Assembly (NCBI GenBank): GCA_041390825.1
Contig: JAWKPF010000023.1
Coordinates: 4,826-68,825 of the forward strand
DNA from: Thermomicrobiales bacterium
Lineage (GTDB): Bacteria > Chloroflexota > Chloroflexia > Thermomicrobiales > UBA6265
Length of the DNA: 64,000 nucleotides
Reading direction: 5' to 3'
Part shown: in pieces, positions 27,912 through 37,393 of the stretch
Layout of the letters: each line of letters starts with the position of its first letter
Position numbering within the stretch: the first letter of the stretch is position 1
Notes under the pieces: model-generated
What the model was told of the DNA's origin: nothing
Databases searched by the model: none
The model's input: only the letters and a program-made list of their open reading frames with translations
Program-made: the position numbers and the translations under genes

Positions 27912-28272
27912 TGGAGATGGGGGGAGTCGAACCCCCGTCCAGAACCCTTCGCCGAGTGCATCCTACGCGCGTAGCCGGTGTTTGAATTCCTCGTCGCCGA
28001 TCCCACCGACCGGATGACTACGAGTGAGCCCGACTGACTTGAGTGGCTTCGCTCAGGCGAACTTCACCACCGCAGCCCCACTAAGGTGACGCCTGTACCC
28101 GGTGCCATGGAGCTGAGCTCCGGACAGACGCGCTGACTAGAGGTCGAAGGACTTAGGCAGCGTAAGCGAGTTCGCTGTTGCCAGTTACTCTTTGTTGCCC
28201 ATTTTTACGAAGGCCTGGGCGCTTCGGCACGCAGCAATCTAACGTCGAACCCTGTCGAAACCAAACATCCCC
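27912..28272 (-). ncRNA. ssrA: tmRNA (ssrA)
   Basis: The 5' end GGGGATG (complement of 28266-28272) pairs with the 3' CATCTCC, and the T arm GGGGGTTCGACTCCCCC is clear. After the 5' domain, the tag reading frame probably starts at GGC (28182) and reads GNSELAYAA followed by TAA (28153), ending in the usual Ala-Ala degradation signal. GC-rich pseudoknot stems fill the rest. CCA is not encoded. smpB lies just upstream on the same strand, the usual pairing. Together they rescue stalled ribosomes by trans-translation. Confidence 0.93.
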
Positions 28273-28388
28273 GATTTCGACCTGCCGCAATTCTCGCACA
28301 AATGATCGAATCTGTCGAACCAGTGTGGTTCGTCAAAGAGGTGCCTTCCATCTCAGAGAAGCGTGACCTTGTGGCCCTCGCTGTAGCG

Positions 28389-28430
28389 AGGAGATCCCTC
28401 CACTCCGCTTCGCTTCGGTCGGGATGACGG
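28389..28430. repeat. Dispersed intergenic repeat, single copy
   Basis: The segment reads GAGATCCCTCC, then a GC-rich middle, then GGTCGGGATGACGG. It matches the general design of the copies at 56711-56998 read on the opposite strand (GAGATTCTTCC then GCGGTCAGAATGACAGG). It lies between smpB and ssrA. Confidence 0.5.
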
Positions 28431-28465
28431 CATTCGCACGACAGGCACGTGTTTCGGCAACCGCT

Positions 28466-28945
28466 CTAGCCGCGATCCACCATGGACCGCTCGATGTCGC
28501 GCCGGGAATCGCGCTCGGCCTGGTCCTGCCGTTTGTCGTAGAGCTTCTTCGCGCGAGCGACGCCCACATCCACTTTGGCTCGTCCGTTGCGAATTGCGAT
28601 CCGCAGCGGTATGAGCGTCATGCCCTTCTGCTCCGTGGCCGCCTTGAGCTCGGCAATCTCTTTCTTGTGCGCCAGCAGTTTGCGTGGCCGGTGCGGATCG
28701 TGATTCGCGTGCGTTCCGAATGCATAGGGAGAAATGTGCGATCCGATCAGCCAGAGCTCGCCCCGATCGACTCGCACGTATGCTTCCGCAATCGACATCT
28801 GCCCTGCGCGGAGCGACTTGATCTCCGTGCCGGAAAGCACGATGCCGGTTTCGACCGATTCGAGGATGTGATAGTCATGCAGCGCGCGCCGGTTGGTGAC
28901 CACCACTCGGTCCGTGCGCCGATCGTTCTTGGTTGTCGCGGCCAT
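28466..28945 (-). CDS. smpB: SsrA-binding protein SmpB
   Basis: A 159-aa tmRNA partner. Conserved blocks: NRRALHDYHILESVETGIVL (about 18-37), GTEIKSLRAGQMSI, PYAFGTHANHDPHRPRKLL, and the C-terminal basic tail with KLYDKRQ that enters the decoding site. ssrA lies downstream on the same strand. Confidence 0.97.
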   Translation of the reverse strand: MAATTKNDRRTDRVVVTNRRALHDYHILESVETGIVLSGTEIKSLRAGQMSIAEAYVRVDRGELWLIGSHISPYAFGTHANHDPHRPRKLLAHKKEIAELKAATEQKGMTLIPLRIAIRNGRAKVDVGVARAKKLYDKRQDQAERDSRRDIERSMVDRG

Positions 28946-28987
28946 TTCGAGTCCAAACGATTATGAGCAACAAAGGGATTGTCGTCT

Positions 28988-29770
28988 GTGTCCGCCAGTA
29001 GCCCCTATGACGAGATCGCAGCATATTACGACCTGGAGCATCGTTTCTTCACGGATGACGTCGAGTTCTACCTCCAGTTCATCGAAGCCGCGGGCGATCC
29101 CGTGCTCGAACTGGGCTGTGGAACGGGCCGCATTCTGCGTGGCGTTGCCGAGGCAGGATTCTCGGTAACTGGCGTCGATTCTTCTGTTGCGATGATCGAC
29201 TTCGCGCGTGTAGCGCTCGAGGAGGACGGTTTTGCGGACGAGGTCGAGCTGATCCTGGGAGATTTTTCTCAGCCGAACCTGGCGCCCCAAGAAACGTTTG
29301 GCGTGGCGATCGTTGGGCTCGACTCGTTGCTCCATGCCGCCACGCAGGCCGAGCAGATCGCGGTGCTACGTGCTGCCTGGACAGCGCTCGACCCACGCGG
29401 CCAACTCATCGTCGATGTCCTGCACCCGACCCCCGGACGGCTCATGGCAATGGATGGCGGTCTTGCCTTTCAGGGAAGTTGGGAAATGGACGACGGGGCC
29501 CGCCTGGACAAGCTCGTCAGCCAATCGATCGAACCCCATCAGCAGCTCATCCACAGCGAAATCTGGTACGAAGTCACCTCCCCCGCCGGCGAGGTGAGAC
29601 GTACCCGCACTGGATTCACGCAACGCTGGATCGGAGCCGGTGAACTCGTCCTCATGGCGCAATTGGCCGGTTTTCAGGACTGGCGCCTGTACGGAAGCTA
29701 CGAGCTGGACCCGCTCGACCCGCTCTCCGACCGGCTCATCATTGCTGCCGAAAAGACCAAGACTGACTGA
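28988..29770 (+). CDS. Class I SAM-dependent methyltransferase
   Basis: About 260 aa from a GTG at 28988 that is 10 bases after AAAGGG; a TTG at 28979 is the alternative. The SAM site is VLELGCGTGRILRGVAEAG (about 39-57), with an acidic GVDSSVAMI after the second strand. The C-terminal half has a beta extension (SQSIEPHQQLIHSEIWYEV) common in small-molecule methyltransferases. Substrate unknown. It is divergent from smpB across about 40 bases. Confidence 0.8.
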   Translation: MSASSPYDEIAAYYDLEHRFFTDDVEFYLQFIEAAGDPVLELGCGTGRILRGVAEAGFSVTGVDSSVAMIDFARVALEEDGFADEVELILGDFSQPNLAPQETFGVAIVGLDSLLHAATQAEQIAVLRAAWTALDPRGQLIVDVLHPTPGRLMAMDGGLAFQGSWEMDDGARLDKLVSQSIEPHQQLIHSEIWYEVTSPAGEVRRTRTGFTQRWIGAGELVLMAQLAGFQDWRLYGSYELDPLDPLSDRLIIAAEKTKTD

Positions 29771-30019
29771 AATCCAGTCGCCAAAGGCAAGACACCCATA
29801 TGCTCGACGAGCTACCAGACTGCTGCGTCCGAAACACGCGTGTCGTAACGGGGAGCTTGTCTGGCCGGAGTCTCGAGTTCCTCATGCAGTCGGTCCGTTC
29901 TTGCCGACACCGCCTCAAACGGAAACCTGGCAATTGCCGCAGGGTACAGCCCAGCGTTTCAATTGGGGGCTGCGTGGAGCGATGGTGGGCCGTCCCTCTG
30001 AGTCCGGCCGGATTCCGAA

Positions 30020-31099
30020 TCAATCGGGCGGCCAGCCGATCCGCGCCGCACGGTTCCGCAAATAGAGATCGGCCAGCACATTCGCCAGCATGGCCTCGGC
30101 GACAGGCACCGCGCGGGGAACGACCGAGGGATCGTGGCGTCCCTCGACCAGAATCTCGCGAGGTTGCAGGTTGATATCGACAGTCTGCTGCGGACGGGCG
30201 ACAGACGAGGTCGGCTTGACAGCAACGCGCACCACGATGGGCTCGCCAGAGGAGAGACCACCCAGGACACCGCCTGCGTTGTTCGAGCGAGTGCGCACCT
30301 CACCGTTCTCCACCGTGAACGAATCGTTCGATTGCGAACCGCGTAGCCTCGTAACCTCGAAGCCTTCGCCGATTTCGACGCCCTTGACAGCCGGAATGCT
30401 GAGCATGGCATGCCCGATCAGCCCGTCGAGTTTGTCGAACGTCGGCTCGCCGAGCCCGACCGGGACATTGAGCGCGTGCACCTCCACGATGCCGCCCAGG
30501 CTGTCGTGCTCGGCTTTGACCCCCATGATCGCGTCGATCATCTTCTCGGCGGCGATCGGGTCGGGCGAGCGAACGATGTTCCGCTCGATTTCGTCGCGAT
30601 CGAACGTTTCTGCGCGGATTCCGCCGATCTCCCGCGCGAAACCGTAGATCTCCACGCCGGCCGTCGCCAGGATCTTGCGCGCGATTGCCCCGGCTGCCAC
30701 GCGCCCCCAGGTCTCTCTCGCCGACGAACGGCCTCCGCCCCGATGGTCACGATGGCCATATTTCGCCCAATAGGTGTAGTCGGCGTGCCCCGGACGAAAA
30801 ACATCGCGCAGGTTGTCGTACTTGGACGAATCGGCATCGGCGTTATAGGTGATCAACGAGATTGGAGCGCCGGTAGTGACGTTCTCGAACACGCCAGACA
30901 GAATCTCGGCCCTGTCTTTTTCTCCCCGGGGAGTCGTGACCTTGCTCTGACCAACGCGCCGCCGGTCCAGCTGAGCCTGAATCTCCTCGACCGTCAGCGG
31001 AATGCCGGCCGGCGTCCCTTCGATAACGACACCGAGCGCGGGGCCATGCGACTCTCCCCAGGTCGTCAGCCGAAAAACTGTCCCAAACGAACTGCTCAT
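30020..31099 (-). CDS. aroC: Chorismate synthase
   Basis: A 359-aa FMN-dependent enzyme converting EPSP to chorismate, the last shared step to aromatic amino acids. Signatures: RLTTWGESHGPALGVVIEG (about 7-25), WAKYGHRDHRGGGRSSARET (about 112-131) and FEVTRLRGSQSNDSF. No other shikimate gene is nearby. The ATG overlaps the stop of the upstream GNAT gene (ATGA), so the two are coupled. Confidence 0.97.
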   Translation of the reverse strand: MSSSFGTVFRLTTWGESHGPALGVVIEGTPAGIPLTVEEIQAQLDRRRVGQSKVTTPRGEKDRAEILSGVFENVTTGAPISLITYNADADSSKYDNLRDVFRPGHADYTYWAKYGHRDHRGGGRSSARETWGRVAAGAIARKILATAGVEIYGFAREIGGIRAETFDRDEIERNIVRSPDPIAAEKMIDAIMGVKAEHDSLGGIVEVHALNVPVGLGEPTFDKLDGLIGHAMLSIPAVKGVEIGEGFEVTRLRGSQSNDSFTVENGEVRTRSNNAGGVLGGLSSGEPIVVRVAVKPTSSVARPQQTVDINLQPREILVEGRHDPSVVPRAVPVAEAMLANVLADLYLRNRAARIGWPPD

Positions 31100-31995
31100 C
31101 TTCGATCGATTCCGTTCATTGCTGCGCGCGCCTCCGCCGGAGCGTCCGCGGCGAGTGTCCCATAAATGCGATAGTCATTCTGGCGGGTTTGCTGAAAGCC
31201 GATACGCAGGTACAGGCGTTGCGACCGCACGTTCGACCGCTGCGTGCTCAGCCCCACTCGTTTGGCCCCCAGTTGCCGCAAACGCGCGATGGCAAACCGC
31301 ACCGCTATGGCGCCGTGCCCCTCGCCCTGCCGGCTCGGAGCGACGGCAACCCGATCCAGGTGTCCCCAGCCGGCATAGCTCGTGATACCAACGTAGCCAA
31401 CCAGTTCGCCAACTCGATCGTTCACCCCCCAGATTTCCACGCCGGGCGTGAGCAGATAGTGCTCGAACTCGAGGCGCGAGTTGCGCCAGAGCCACGGAAA
31501 CGCCGCATGGTCGATTTCCAGGATGCGATCGAGCAGAGACGAGTCGATCGTTTCGATCCGCGCCGCAGCACCGTTGCGCAGGTCGTCCGGACGTGTAGCG
31601 CCCGTTCCCGCTTCGAACGAAATCACATCTTCCAGCAAATCCAACCGATTGCGCGCGTAGAACTGCGGACTGCGGGTGTCATTCCACTCGGGCATCACGA
31701 ACGCCTGGATTCCTTGCCGAAAGCATGACTCGCGGGCGGCATCGATAAGGTCGTCGAGCCGACGTATCGCGGAGACTTCGGCCACCGCAGCAATCTCCGA
31801 ACGATTTCTCCAGGGACCCACCACTAGCAGCTCGTCGGCGCTCGGCACCCAAAACGACTGCCCCGGATGGCGTGAGACGATCCGTTCAAGTTCATTGATG
31901 TCGACCCGGCTCGCCCAGTCGAATCGATGACGCGCCACGAGATCGGTCGTCAGCGGTTGTGGTTGTGTCGCGGTGTATGCCGTTCCGATTCTCAT
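31096..31995 (-). CDS. GNAT N-acetyltransferase
   Basis: About 299 aa from the ATG at 31995; the frame is open further. The C-terminal domain (about 150-290) has the acetyl-CoA loop VAVAPSRQGEGHGAIAV, then LSTQRSNVRSQRLYLRIGFQ, typical GNAT motifs A and B. The N-terminal 130 residues look like a second, degenerate GNAT-like half, so the protein may be a tandem-GNAT enzyme. Substrate unknown. It overlaps aroC by 4 bases. Confidence 0.8.
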   Translation of the reverse strand: MRIGTAYTATQPQPLTTDLVARHRFDWASRVDINELERIVSRHPGQSFWVPSADELLVVGPWRNRSEIAAVAEVSAIRRLDDLIDAARESCFRQGIQAFVMPEWNDTRSPQFYARNRLDLLEDVISFEAGTGATRPDDLRNGAAARIETIDSSLLDRILEIDHAAFPWLWRNSRLEFEHYLLTPGVEIWGVNDRVGELVGYVGITSYAGWGHLDRVAVAPSRQGEGHGAIAVRFAIARLRQLGAKRVGLSTQRSNVRSQRLYLRIGFQQTRQNDYRIYGTLAADAPAEARAAMNGIDRR

Positions 31996-32012
31996 CTCAC
32001 CAGGCAGCGTTA

Positions 32013-33629
32013 TCAGGTCTCGACCGTGACCTGATCGAGAGAGAGGATGCCGAGCGGGGTGAGCTGCAATCCATGCACCCACGGGCGTACCAGCATGTAC
32101 GAACGATCGTAGTAGAAGGGCAGAACCACCGCATCGTCCATGAGGATCTGATTCGCCTGAGCGTAGAGCTGAATGCGCACATCAGGGTCCGGCTCCGAGG
32201 CCGCCTGCTGCAACAGCTCGTCGAATTCCGGATTCGAATAGCCAACATAGTTGTCTGGTTGGTCCGTGCCGAACAGTGTGAAAAGCAGGCTCTCCGGGTC
32301 GGGGAAATCCGCGCCCCAGTAGATTCCGTACGCGGGATACCGCTCCCTCGGCAACGTTGCAATGAACTCCGACCACTCCACATTCACGAGATCGATGCGC
32401 AGCCCGAGATCGGTCTCGATGACCTCCTTGAAGGCAATCAGCCGGTCGGGCGGTCCATTCGCATAGATCGTGATCGGCGGCACGTTTTCCGCTGCCCCAT
32501 ACGACGAGTCGAGAATCGCCTGCCGCGCGCTGTCCAGGTCATAGTCCCAGCCAGCCACCGGCCAGGTCGCTTGTCCGAGCATGCCATTTGGCAAGAATCC
32601 CAATGCCGGCGCCACTCGACCGTCGAACGAAACCTCGGCAACCTTCTCCCGGGGAAAGCCGAGGATCAGCGCCTTACGGATGTTCGCATCGTTCAATGGT
32701 TCCACATCGGATCGCATCGCCAGGTACTCGACCGCAAAGAGATCGGATTGCTGGAGATCGGCATAGAGATCGCTGCTGGGATCGAGCGCTCGATCGAGCG
32801 AAAAAACGCTCACGGGAGCAAGGTCGACCACGCCAACCTGATACAGATTCAGCGGTTGAAACGCATTCGCGCCCAGCAACACGTGCACTTCGTCCAGGTC
32901 AGGCGGCCCGGCATAGAACTCATCGTTCGGCTCCAACACCATCCCGCTCTCGATATCGAACGAATCGATGACGAAAGCGCCCGACGAGTTCGGATCGGTC
33001 CACCACTCATCACCGCGATCGACATCATCCGGGTCGACAACAACTGCAGGCCCAGTCGCCAATCGCATGAGAAACGTGGACCGCGGCGCAACCAGATCGA
33101 TCTCCAGCGTGAGATCATCGATCACCCGCACGCCTGAGAGCGAATCCGCGTCTCCGCTCAGAAGCTCCTTCGCTCCGACGATGTCCGAAAGGAACGTCGG
33201 CGCGGCCAACGCCGACGCATCGCCACCGGCGGTTGCCGGGTCGAGCGCCCGATTCAGCGAGAACGCCACGTCATCGGCGGATATGTCCCGTCCATCGGCA
33301 AATCGGGCATCGCGTCGAAGCGTGAAGGTGTATGTCAAACCATTGTCCGAGACGTCGATCTTCTCCGCCAGCGCGGGAACCGGCTGCAGATCGTCGTCGA
33401 ATCGTGTCAACCCCATGAAGAGTTGCCGTATGAGAAAGAGCGTGCTGAGATCCTTGGCTTTGGCCGGATCGAGGGTTCGCAGATCGACCGGCCCGGCCAG
33501 ACGCAGCACCCCATCCTGGCCGCCGCCCCCTGGAAATCCTTGCGCCATCGCCGCGAGCGGGGCCGAAAGGAGCAACACTCCAACGAGAAGGAGGATTCGG
33601 GTGCGAAAAATCGCGAGTCGACCATTCAT
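32013..33629 (-). CDS. Peptide/nickel-type ABC substrate-binding protein
   Basis: A 538-aa SBP_bac_5 family protein. The signal peptide RTRILLLVGVLLLSAPLAAMA ends near residue 29. The mature domain opens LRLAGPVDLRTLDPAKAKDL and contains the LTYTFTLRRDARFADGRDIS block (about 105-125) characteristic of OppA/DppA relatives. It has no lipobox. Permease and ATPase genes of the transporter are not nearby, so it is an orphan receptor. It is divergent from the HD-GYP gene. Confidence 0.92.
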   Translation of the reverse strand: MNGRLAIFRTRILLLVGVLLLSAPLAAMAQGFPGGGGQDGVLRLAGPVDLRTLDPAKAKDLSTLFLIRQLFMGLTRFDDDLQPVPALAEKIDVSDNGLTYTFTLRRDARFADGRDISADDVAFSLNRALDPATAGGDASALAAPTFLSDIVGAKELLSGDADSLSGVRVIDDLTLEIDLVAPRSTFLMRLATGPAVVVDPDDVDRGDEWWTDPNSSGAFVIDSFDIESGMVLEPNDEFYAGPPDLDEVHVLLGANAFQPLNLYQVGVVDLAPVSVFSLDRALDPSSDLYADLQQSDLFAVEYLAMRSDVEPLNDANIRKALILGFPREKVAEVSFDGRVAPALGFLPNGMLGQATWPVAGWDYDLDSARQAILDSSYGAAENVPPITIYANGPPDRLIAFKEVIETDLGLRIDLVNVEWSEFIATLPRERYPAYGIYWGADFPDPESLLFTLFGTDQPDNYVGYSNPEFDELLQQAASEPDPDVRIQLYAQANQILMDDAVVLPFYYDRSYMLVRPWVHGLQLTPLGILSLDQVTVET

Positions 33630-33683
33630 ACTTGGGATTCTACTCTGGGCGTCGCAACGCCCTTCTCGACTCTGGATGCAGCA

Positions 33684-34310
33684 TTGACGGTTTCACTGCA
33701 ACCCGGTTCCATACTCGAAGCCTATTTGGGTGATCCGCGCTCGCTCGATAGGGTGTCCACGCTCGAACGTCTGCGGTTGGCCGACGCGCATCTCGCCCTC
33801 CATGCTGACGCCGTTGCCGAGCTCGTGCGCGCGATGACGGACCGACTCTGCACCTTGACCTGCACGGAACGGGCGCTCATCATCGATGCGGCATGGCTGC
33901 ATGACATCGGAAAGTTGACGATTGCCCCTGAAACGCTGAACAAGCCTGGACCGCTCACCGATGCCGAATGGATCGAGATGCGCGATCATCCTGGCCGAGG
34001 AGCCGATTTTCTGAACCTCTCGCCGGGGCTCCGCCAGCTGGCGCCCTTTGTGCGCCACCATCATGAGCGAAATGACGGCACGGGGTATCCCGATGGACTG
34101 GCCGGATCGGACATTCCGCTCGGGGCGCGTCTCATCGGTGTCGCGGACGCCTACGACGCCATGATCTCCTGGCGACCATATCGAGCGCCCCGCAGCGAAA
34201 CCGATGCTCGCGCGGAGCTCCGCAGGTGTTCCGGCTCGCAGTTCGACCCGGACGTCGTTGCGCTCTTTCTCGACGTCGTCTCGCTGCCCCGATCTCAGAG
34301 GAGAACATGA
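33684..34310 (+). CDS. Stand-alone HD-GYP domain protein
   Basis: About 208 aa if it starts at the TTG at 33684. The frame stays open upstream but runs antisense to the binding-protein gene, so the start is uncertain. All HD-GYP motifs are present: HD at 73-74 (WLHDIGK), HP at 102-103, HHH at 125-127 and GTGYPDG at 132-138. These domains hydrolyse c-di-GMP; no sensor or GGDEF domain is attached. Its stop overlaps the HAD ATG (ATGA). Confidence 0.8.
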   Translation: MTVSLQPGSILEAYLGDPRSLDRVSTLERLRLADAHLALHADAVAELVRAMTDRLCTLTCTERALIIDAAWLHDIGKLTIAPETLNKPGPLTDAEWIEMRDHPGRGADFLNLSPGLRQLAPFVRHHHERNDGTGYPDGLAGSDIPLGARLIGVADAYDAMISWRPYRAPRSETDARAELRRCSGSQFDPDVVALFLDVVSLPRSQRRT

Positions 34311-35041
34311 GCAAGAGCATCACGTTCGATTTTCACAACACGCTGATCGAGTGCGACGAGTGGTTCCAGATCGAGATCCGCACCCTGGTCAGCGACGTGC
34401 TGCGGTACTGGCACGACCTGGGGGAGATCGAAGTGCCGCCGCAGATGCTCCAGGCGGCCGATCTGGAATATCGCCGGCTCCGCCAGGCCATTCATGTTCA
34501 CGGCCACGAACTGCCGGCCGACCGCTCCGTCCGCACGATCCTGGAGCGCATCGGGTTCGTGCTCCCCTGGAATGCGATCGACATTGCCCTGGACGCGATC
34601 ATGCGCAACGCTTTCCGGCATGCTCGCCCGGTCGCCGGAGCACCCGAAACGGTTCGACTGCTCGCAGATCACGAAATCCAGCTCGGCGTCGTCTCGAGCG
34701 CGGTGCATCATGACTTCCTGATCTGGTCGCTCGAGCGATATGCCATGCTCGAAGCCTTTCAGGAAGTCATCACCTCGGCCTCTTGTGGCTTCTACAAGAG
34801 CCGGCCCGAGATCTACTGGTCTGCGATGGCGGACCTCGGCGCCAGCCCCGCTGAGTCCCTGCACATCGGCGATTCACTTCGTTTCGACGTCGGAGGCGCC
34901 GCGCGGGCAGGGATGCGCACCGCCTGGTACCAGCGCCCAAACGCCCGGGAAACCATATCCCCGGAGCTCTCCCCAGACATAACCGTGCGCTCGATGGACG
35001 GTGTCGCGCCGATTCTGCTCACCGTGTTGGAACGCTCGTGA
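34307..35041 (+). CDS. HAD-superfamily hydrolase, variant motif I
   Basis: A 244-aa protein with GAGGAGA before the ATG. Motif I is FDFHNTLI: nucleophile Asp8 is present but the second acidic residue, normally Asp, is His10. Motif II is Ser in VVSSAVHH, motif III Lys in YKSRPEIYW, and motif IV is IGDSLRFDVGGAARAG. The helical cap is about 15-120. The substrate is unknown. Translation is coupled at both ends: ATGA with the HD-GYP gene and GTGA with trmD. Confidence 0.8.
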   Translation: MSKSITFDFHNTLIECDEWFQIEIRTLVSDVLRYWHDLGEIEVPPQMLQAADLEYRRLRQAIHVHGHELPADRSVRTILERIGFVLPWNAIDIALDAIMRNAFRHARPVAGAPETVRLLADHEIQLGVVSSAVHHDFLIWSLERYAMLEAFQEVITSASCGFYKSRPEIYWSAMADLGASPAESLHIGDSLRFDVGGAARAGMRTAWYQRPNARETISPELSPDITVRSMDGVAPILLTVLERS

Positions 35042-35709
35042 CCCTCCGTTTCTCGATCTTCACCCTCTTTCCGGAGATGTTCGCAGGGCCATTCGGGGAG
35101 AGCATCATTCACCGCGCCATCGCGGCCGAGAAAGTGCGAATCGACGTCTACGACCTGCGCGTCTGGACGCATGATCGTCACCGGACCGCGGACGACCGGC
35201 CCTACGGTGGCGGAGCGGGCATGGTGCTCATGGCTCCCCCGATCGTCGAAGGAGTCGAATCCGTTCTCGGCGGCCAATCTGCCCGAATTCTCATCACCAG
35301 CGCCGGCGGCCGCGCCTTCGATCAACAGTTCGCCGAAGAACTCCTTGCCGAAGAGAACATCGTGTTGATTTGTGGTCACTACGAGGGTATCGATGCACGG
35401 GTCAACGAGCTCCTGAACGCAGAGGAGGTCTCGATCGGGGACTACGTCCTCACAGGGGGAGAGCTTCCGGCGATGGTGATCGTGGACGCTGTCACGCGCC
35501 TCATTCCCGGCGTCATCGATGACGCGTCCATCGTCGAGGAATCGCATCAGGAAGGGCTGCTCGAGTATCCGCACTATACGCGGCCAGCAGAATACCGGGG
35601 CCTGGCGGTCCCTCCCGTGCTTCTCAGCGGGCATCACGCCGAAGTTGCCAGGTGGCGCAGACAGCAATCGATCGAGCGGACGGAAAAACGGAATCAGACC
35701 TCGAACTGA
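35038..35709 (+). CDS. trmD: tRNA (guanine37-N1)-methyltransferase
   Basis: A 223-aa SPOUT enzyme making m1G37 in tRNA and preventing +1 frameshifting. It opens FSIFTLFPEMFAGPFGESII and has RPYGGGAGMVLMAPP (about 60-74), CGHYEGIDARVNE and the trefoil-knot YVLTGGELPAMVI. The usual rpsP-rimM-trmD-rplS neighbours are absent. It starts with GTG overlapping the HAD stop. Its last 16 bases overlap convergent recO. Confidence 0.97.
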   Translation: MTLRFSIFTLFPEMFAGPFGESIIHRAIAAEKVRIDVYDLRVWTHDRHRTADDRPYGGGAGMVLMAPPIVEGVESVLGGQSARILITSAGGRAFDQQFAEELLAEENIVLICGHYEGIDARVNELLNAEEVSIGDYVLTGGELPAMVIVDAVTRLIPGVIDDASIVEESHQEGLLEYPHYTRPAEYRGLAVPPVLLSGHHAEVARWRRQQSIERTEKRNQTSN

Positions 35710-36515
35710 GGCGCCGCTTCCCGGATCTCGCGCAGAACCTTGAGACTCGTGAAGTCGCGCTCCGCAATCGATCGCATGTAGAGCGCCAGGATGCCTTCGA
35801 TCTCCGCGGCCAGCGACGGATCGATGGTGATCCTTCCCACCTCGCCCATTCCGTTCCGGTCCAACGAACGAAGAACCTTCTGCACATTCACCGACATCAC
35901 TCGCCCTGAGGGTTCGGATGACCAGCAATTCGGGCAGAGCACGCCTCCGGTGCGGGTTGCGAGCATGTTCGGTTCCGCGATCAGCTCGTTGCCGCAGGCA
36001 GCGCATCGATAGAGGTCGAGCCGATAGCCCGTCACCGCCAGGAGCGCCATCTCATACCAACGAGCAAGAATCCAGGGTTCGCGCTCGCGTTCGAGTTCCG
36101 ACAGCGCCGCGCTCAGGAGCCGGTAGACCTCCGGGACGTCCTGCCCTTCCGGCACCAGGCGGCTCGTGACCTCGGCCAGATGACAAGCATGCGAGAACGC
36201 GCTTACCCGCTCTCCCAGCGCTTCCCGGCGCTCGAGAACGTCGACCGACGTGATGACATCCAGGTCCCGGCCGCGGCTCAGCATCATGCGGCAACGATTG
36301 AAGTAGTCGAGCGAGGGAGCCAGTTTGCTCGTCGGCCGGCGTGCACCCTTTGCGATCGCGCGAATCTTGCCGTGATCGCTCGTCAGGAGCGTGAACACTC
36401 GATCGGTTTCGCCCATGTCGAAGCGACTCAGGACGATCGCTTCGGTCCGATAGATGCGGTCGCGGCTGGAGGGGCGAGGTGGAGTGGGAAGCGAGATATT
36501 CGCGGCGTCGTTCAC
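35694..36515 (-). CDS. recO: DNA repair protein RecO
   Basis: About 273 aa from a GTG at 36515; the exact start is uncertain because no clear ribosome-binding site is seen. The OB-fold opening YRTEAIVLSRFDMGETDRVF (about 20-40) and KGARRPTSKLAPSL follow the family, and the C-terminal half has the zinc cysteines of CAACGNEL and CPNC. RecO loads RecA on gaps together with RecF and RecR; recR is 12 kb away in this window. Confidence 0.92.
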   Translation of the reverse strand: MNDAANISLPTPPRPSSRDRIYRTEAIVLSRFDMGETDRVFTLLTSDHGKIRAIAKGARRPTSKLAPSLDYFNRCRMMLSRGRDLDVITSVDVLERREALGERVSAFSHACHLAEVTSRLVPEGQDVPEVYRLLSAALSELEREREPWILARWYEMALLAVTGYRLDLYRCAACGNELIAEPNMLATRTGGVLCPNCWSSEPSGRVMSVNVQKVLRSLDRNGMGEVGRITIDPSLAAEIEGILALYMRSIAERDFTSLKVLREIREAAPQFEV

Positions 36516-36609
36516 CGGTGAATGGTACCATTTTGACCACTTCACCGACGCGTTCCGGGGAGTTTCAACCGCCTGGAGCGAAGAGGCTTTCGCACATCGA
36601 TCACCCCCA

Positions 36610-37353
36610 ATGACCAGTAACGTTTCCATCCTGGCGGCCTTCGTGGCCGGGGTGTTGTCGATCACGTCGCCTTGCGTGCTTCCCCTGATTCCGCTCTATC
36701 TCGGGCATATCGCCGGAGTCTCCGTCACCGGTCCATCCATCGATCGGCAGCTCGTCTTCAGAAATGCAATCGCATTCGTGGCCGGTTTTTCGGTGGTCTT
36801 CATTGCCATGGGCGTTGCCCTGGGCGCCGCCGGATCGCTTGTGTCCACCGCGGAAGTCGTCGCCCGCAACCGCTACTGGTTGGTTCGCATTGGGGGAGCG
36901 CTCCTGCTCCTCCTGGGACTGCAGCAGTTGGGCCTCATCGAGCTGCCGTTTCTCAGCCGAGACCGGCGCATCCAGCACTTCACCGAATCGACCGGTTCAG
37001 TGACGTCATCATTCGTGATTGGCGCCACCTTTGGCGCGGGATGGTCGCCCTGTGTCGGCCCTATCCTGGGCGCCATCCTCACCATGGCGGCCGGTCAGGG
37101 GGACACGGTGCGTGCCGCCTGGCTGCTGGTCGCCTACTCGGCTGGTCTGGCGGTGCCTTTCCTGCTTTTCGCCGCCCTTGGCACCACATCCCGCGTGCTG
37201 AAGAGCATGACGCGGCATCTATCCGCCGTGAATTCAGTATCTGGTGGCATCATGGTTGCCGTAGGGGCGATCATGTTGCTCGGGATCTACCAGCAGCTGT
37301 TCGCGCGCATTGCCTCGGTCGTTCCCTGGACGCCGTGGGAACCAACCATCTGA
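36610..37353 (+). CDS. ccdA: CcdA-type thiol-disulfide membrane protein
   Basis: A 247-aa protein with six hydrophobic segments. The two redox cysteines are in SPCVLPLIPLYLGH (about 20-33) and SPCVGPILGAIL (about 145-156). It passes reductant from cytosolic thioredoxin across the membrane for haem attachment. It begins the maturation operon with resB, ccsA and tlpA. The ATG is not preceded by a strong site; the frame is open further upstream but over the recO region. Confidence 0.93.
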   Translation: MTSNVSILAAFVAGVLSITSPCVLPLIPLYLGHIAGVSVTGPSIDRQLVFRNAIAFVAGFSVVFIAMGVALGAAGSLVSTAEVVARNRYWLVRIGGALLLLLGLQQLGLIELPFLSRDRRIQHFTESTGSVTSSFVIGATFGAGWSPCVGPILGAILTMAAGQGDTVRAAWLLVAYSAGLAVPFLLFAALGTTSRVLKSMTRHLSAVNSVSGGIMVAVGAIMLLGIYQQLFARIASVVPWTPWEPTI

Positions 37354-37393
37354 GCCGGCCCGACCGTCGGTATCGAACCTTGAGGATCCGCTG

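Noticed and set aside
34308..35041. Toxin-antitoxin or restriction system around the EVE or HAD genes
   Set aside because: No partner gene of the right size or family lies beside either gene.
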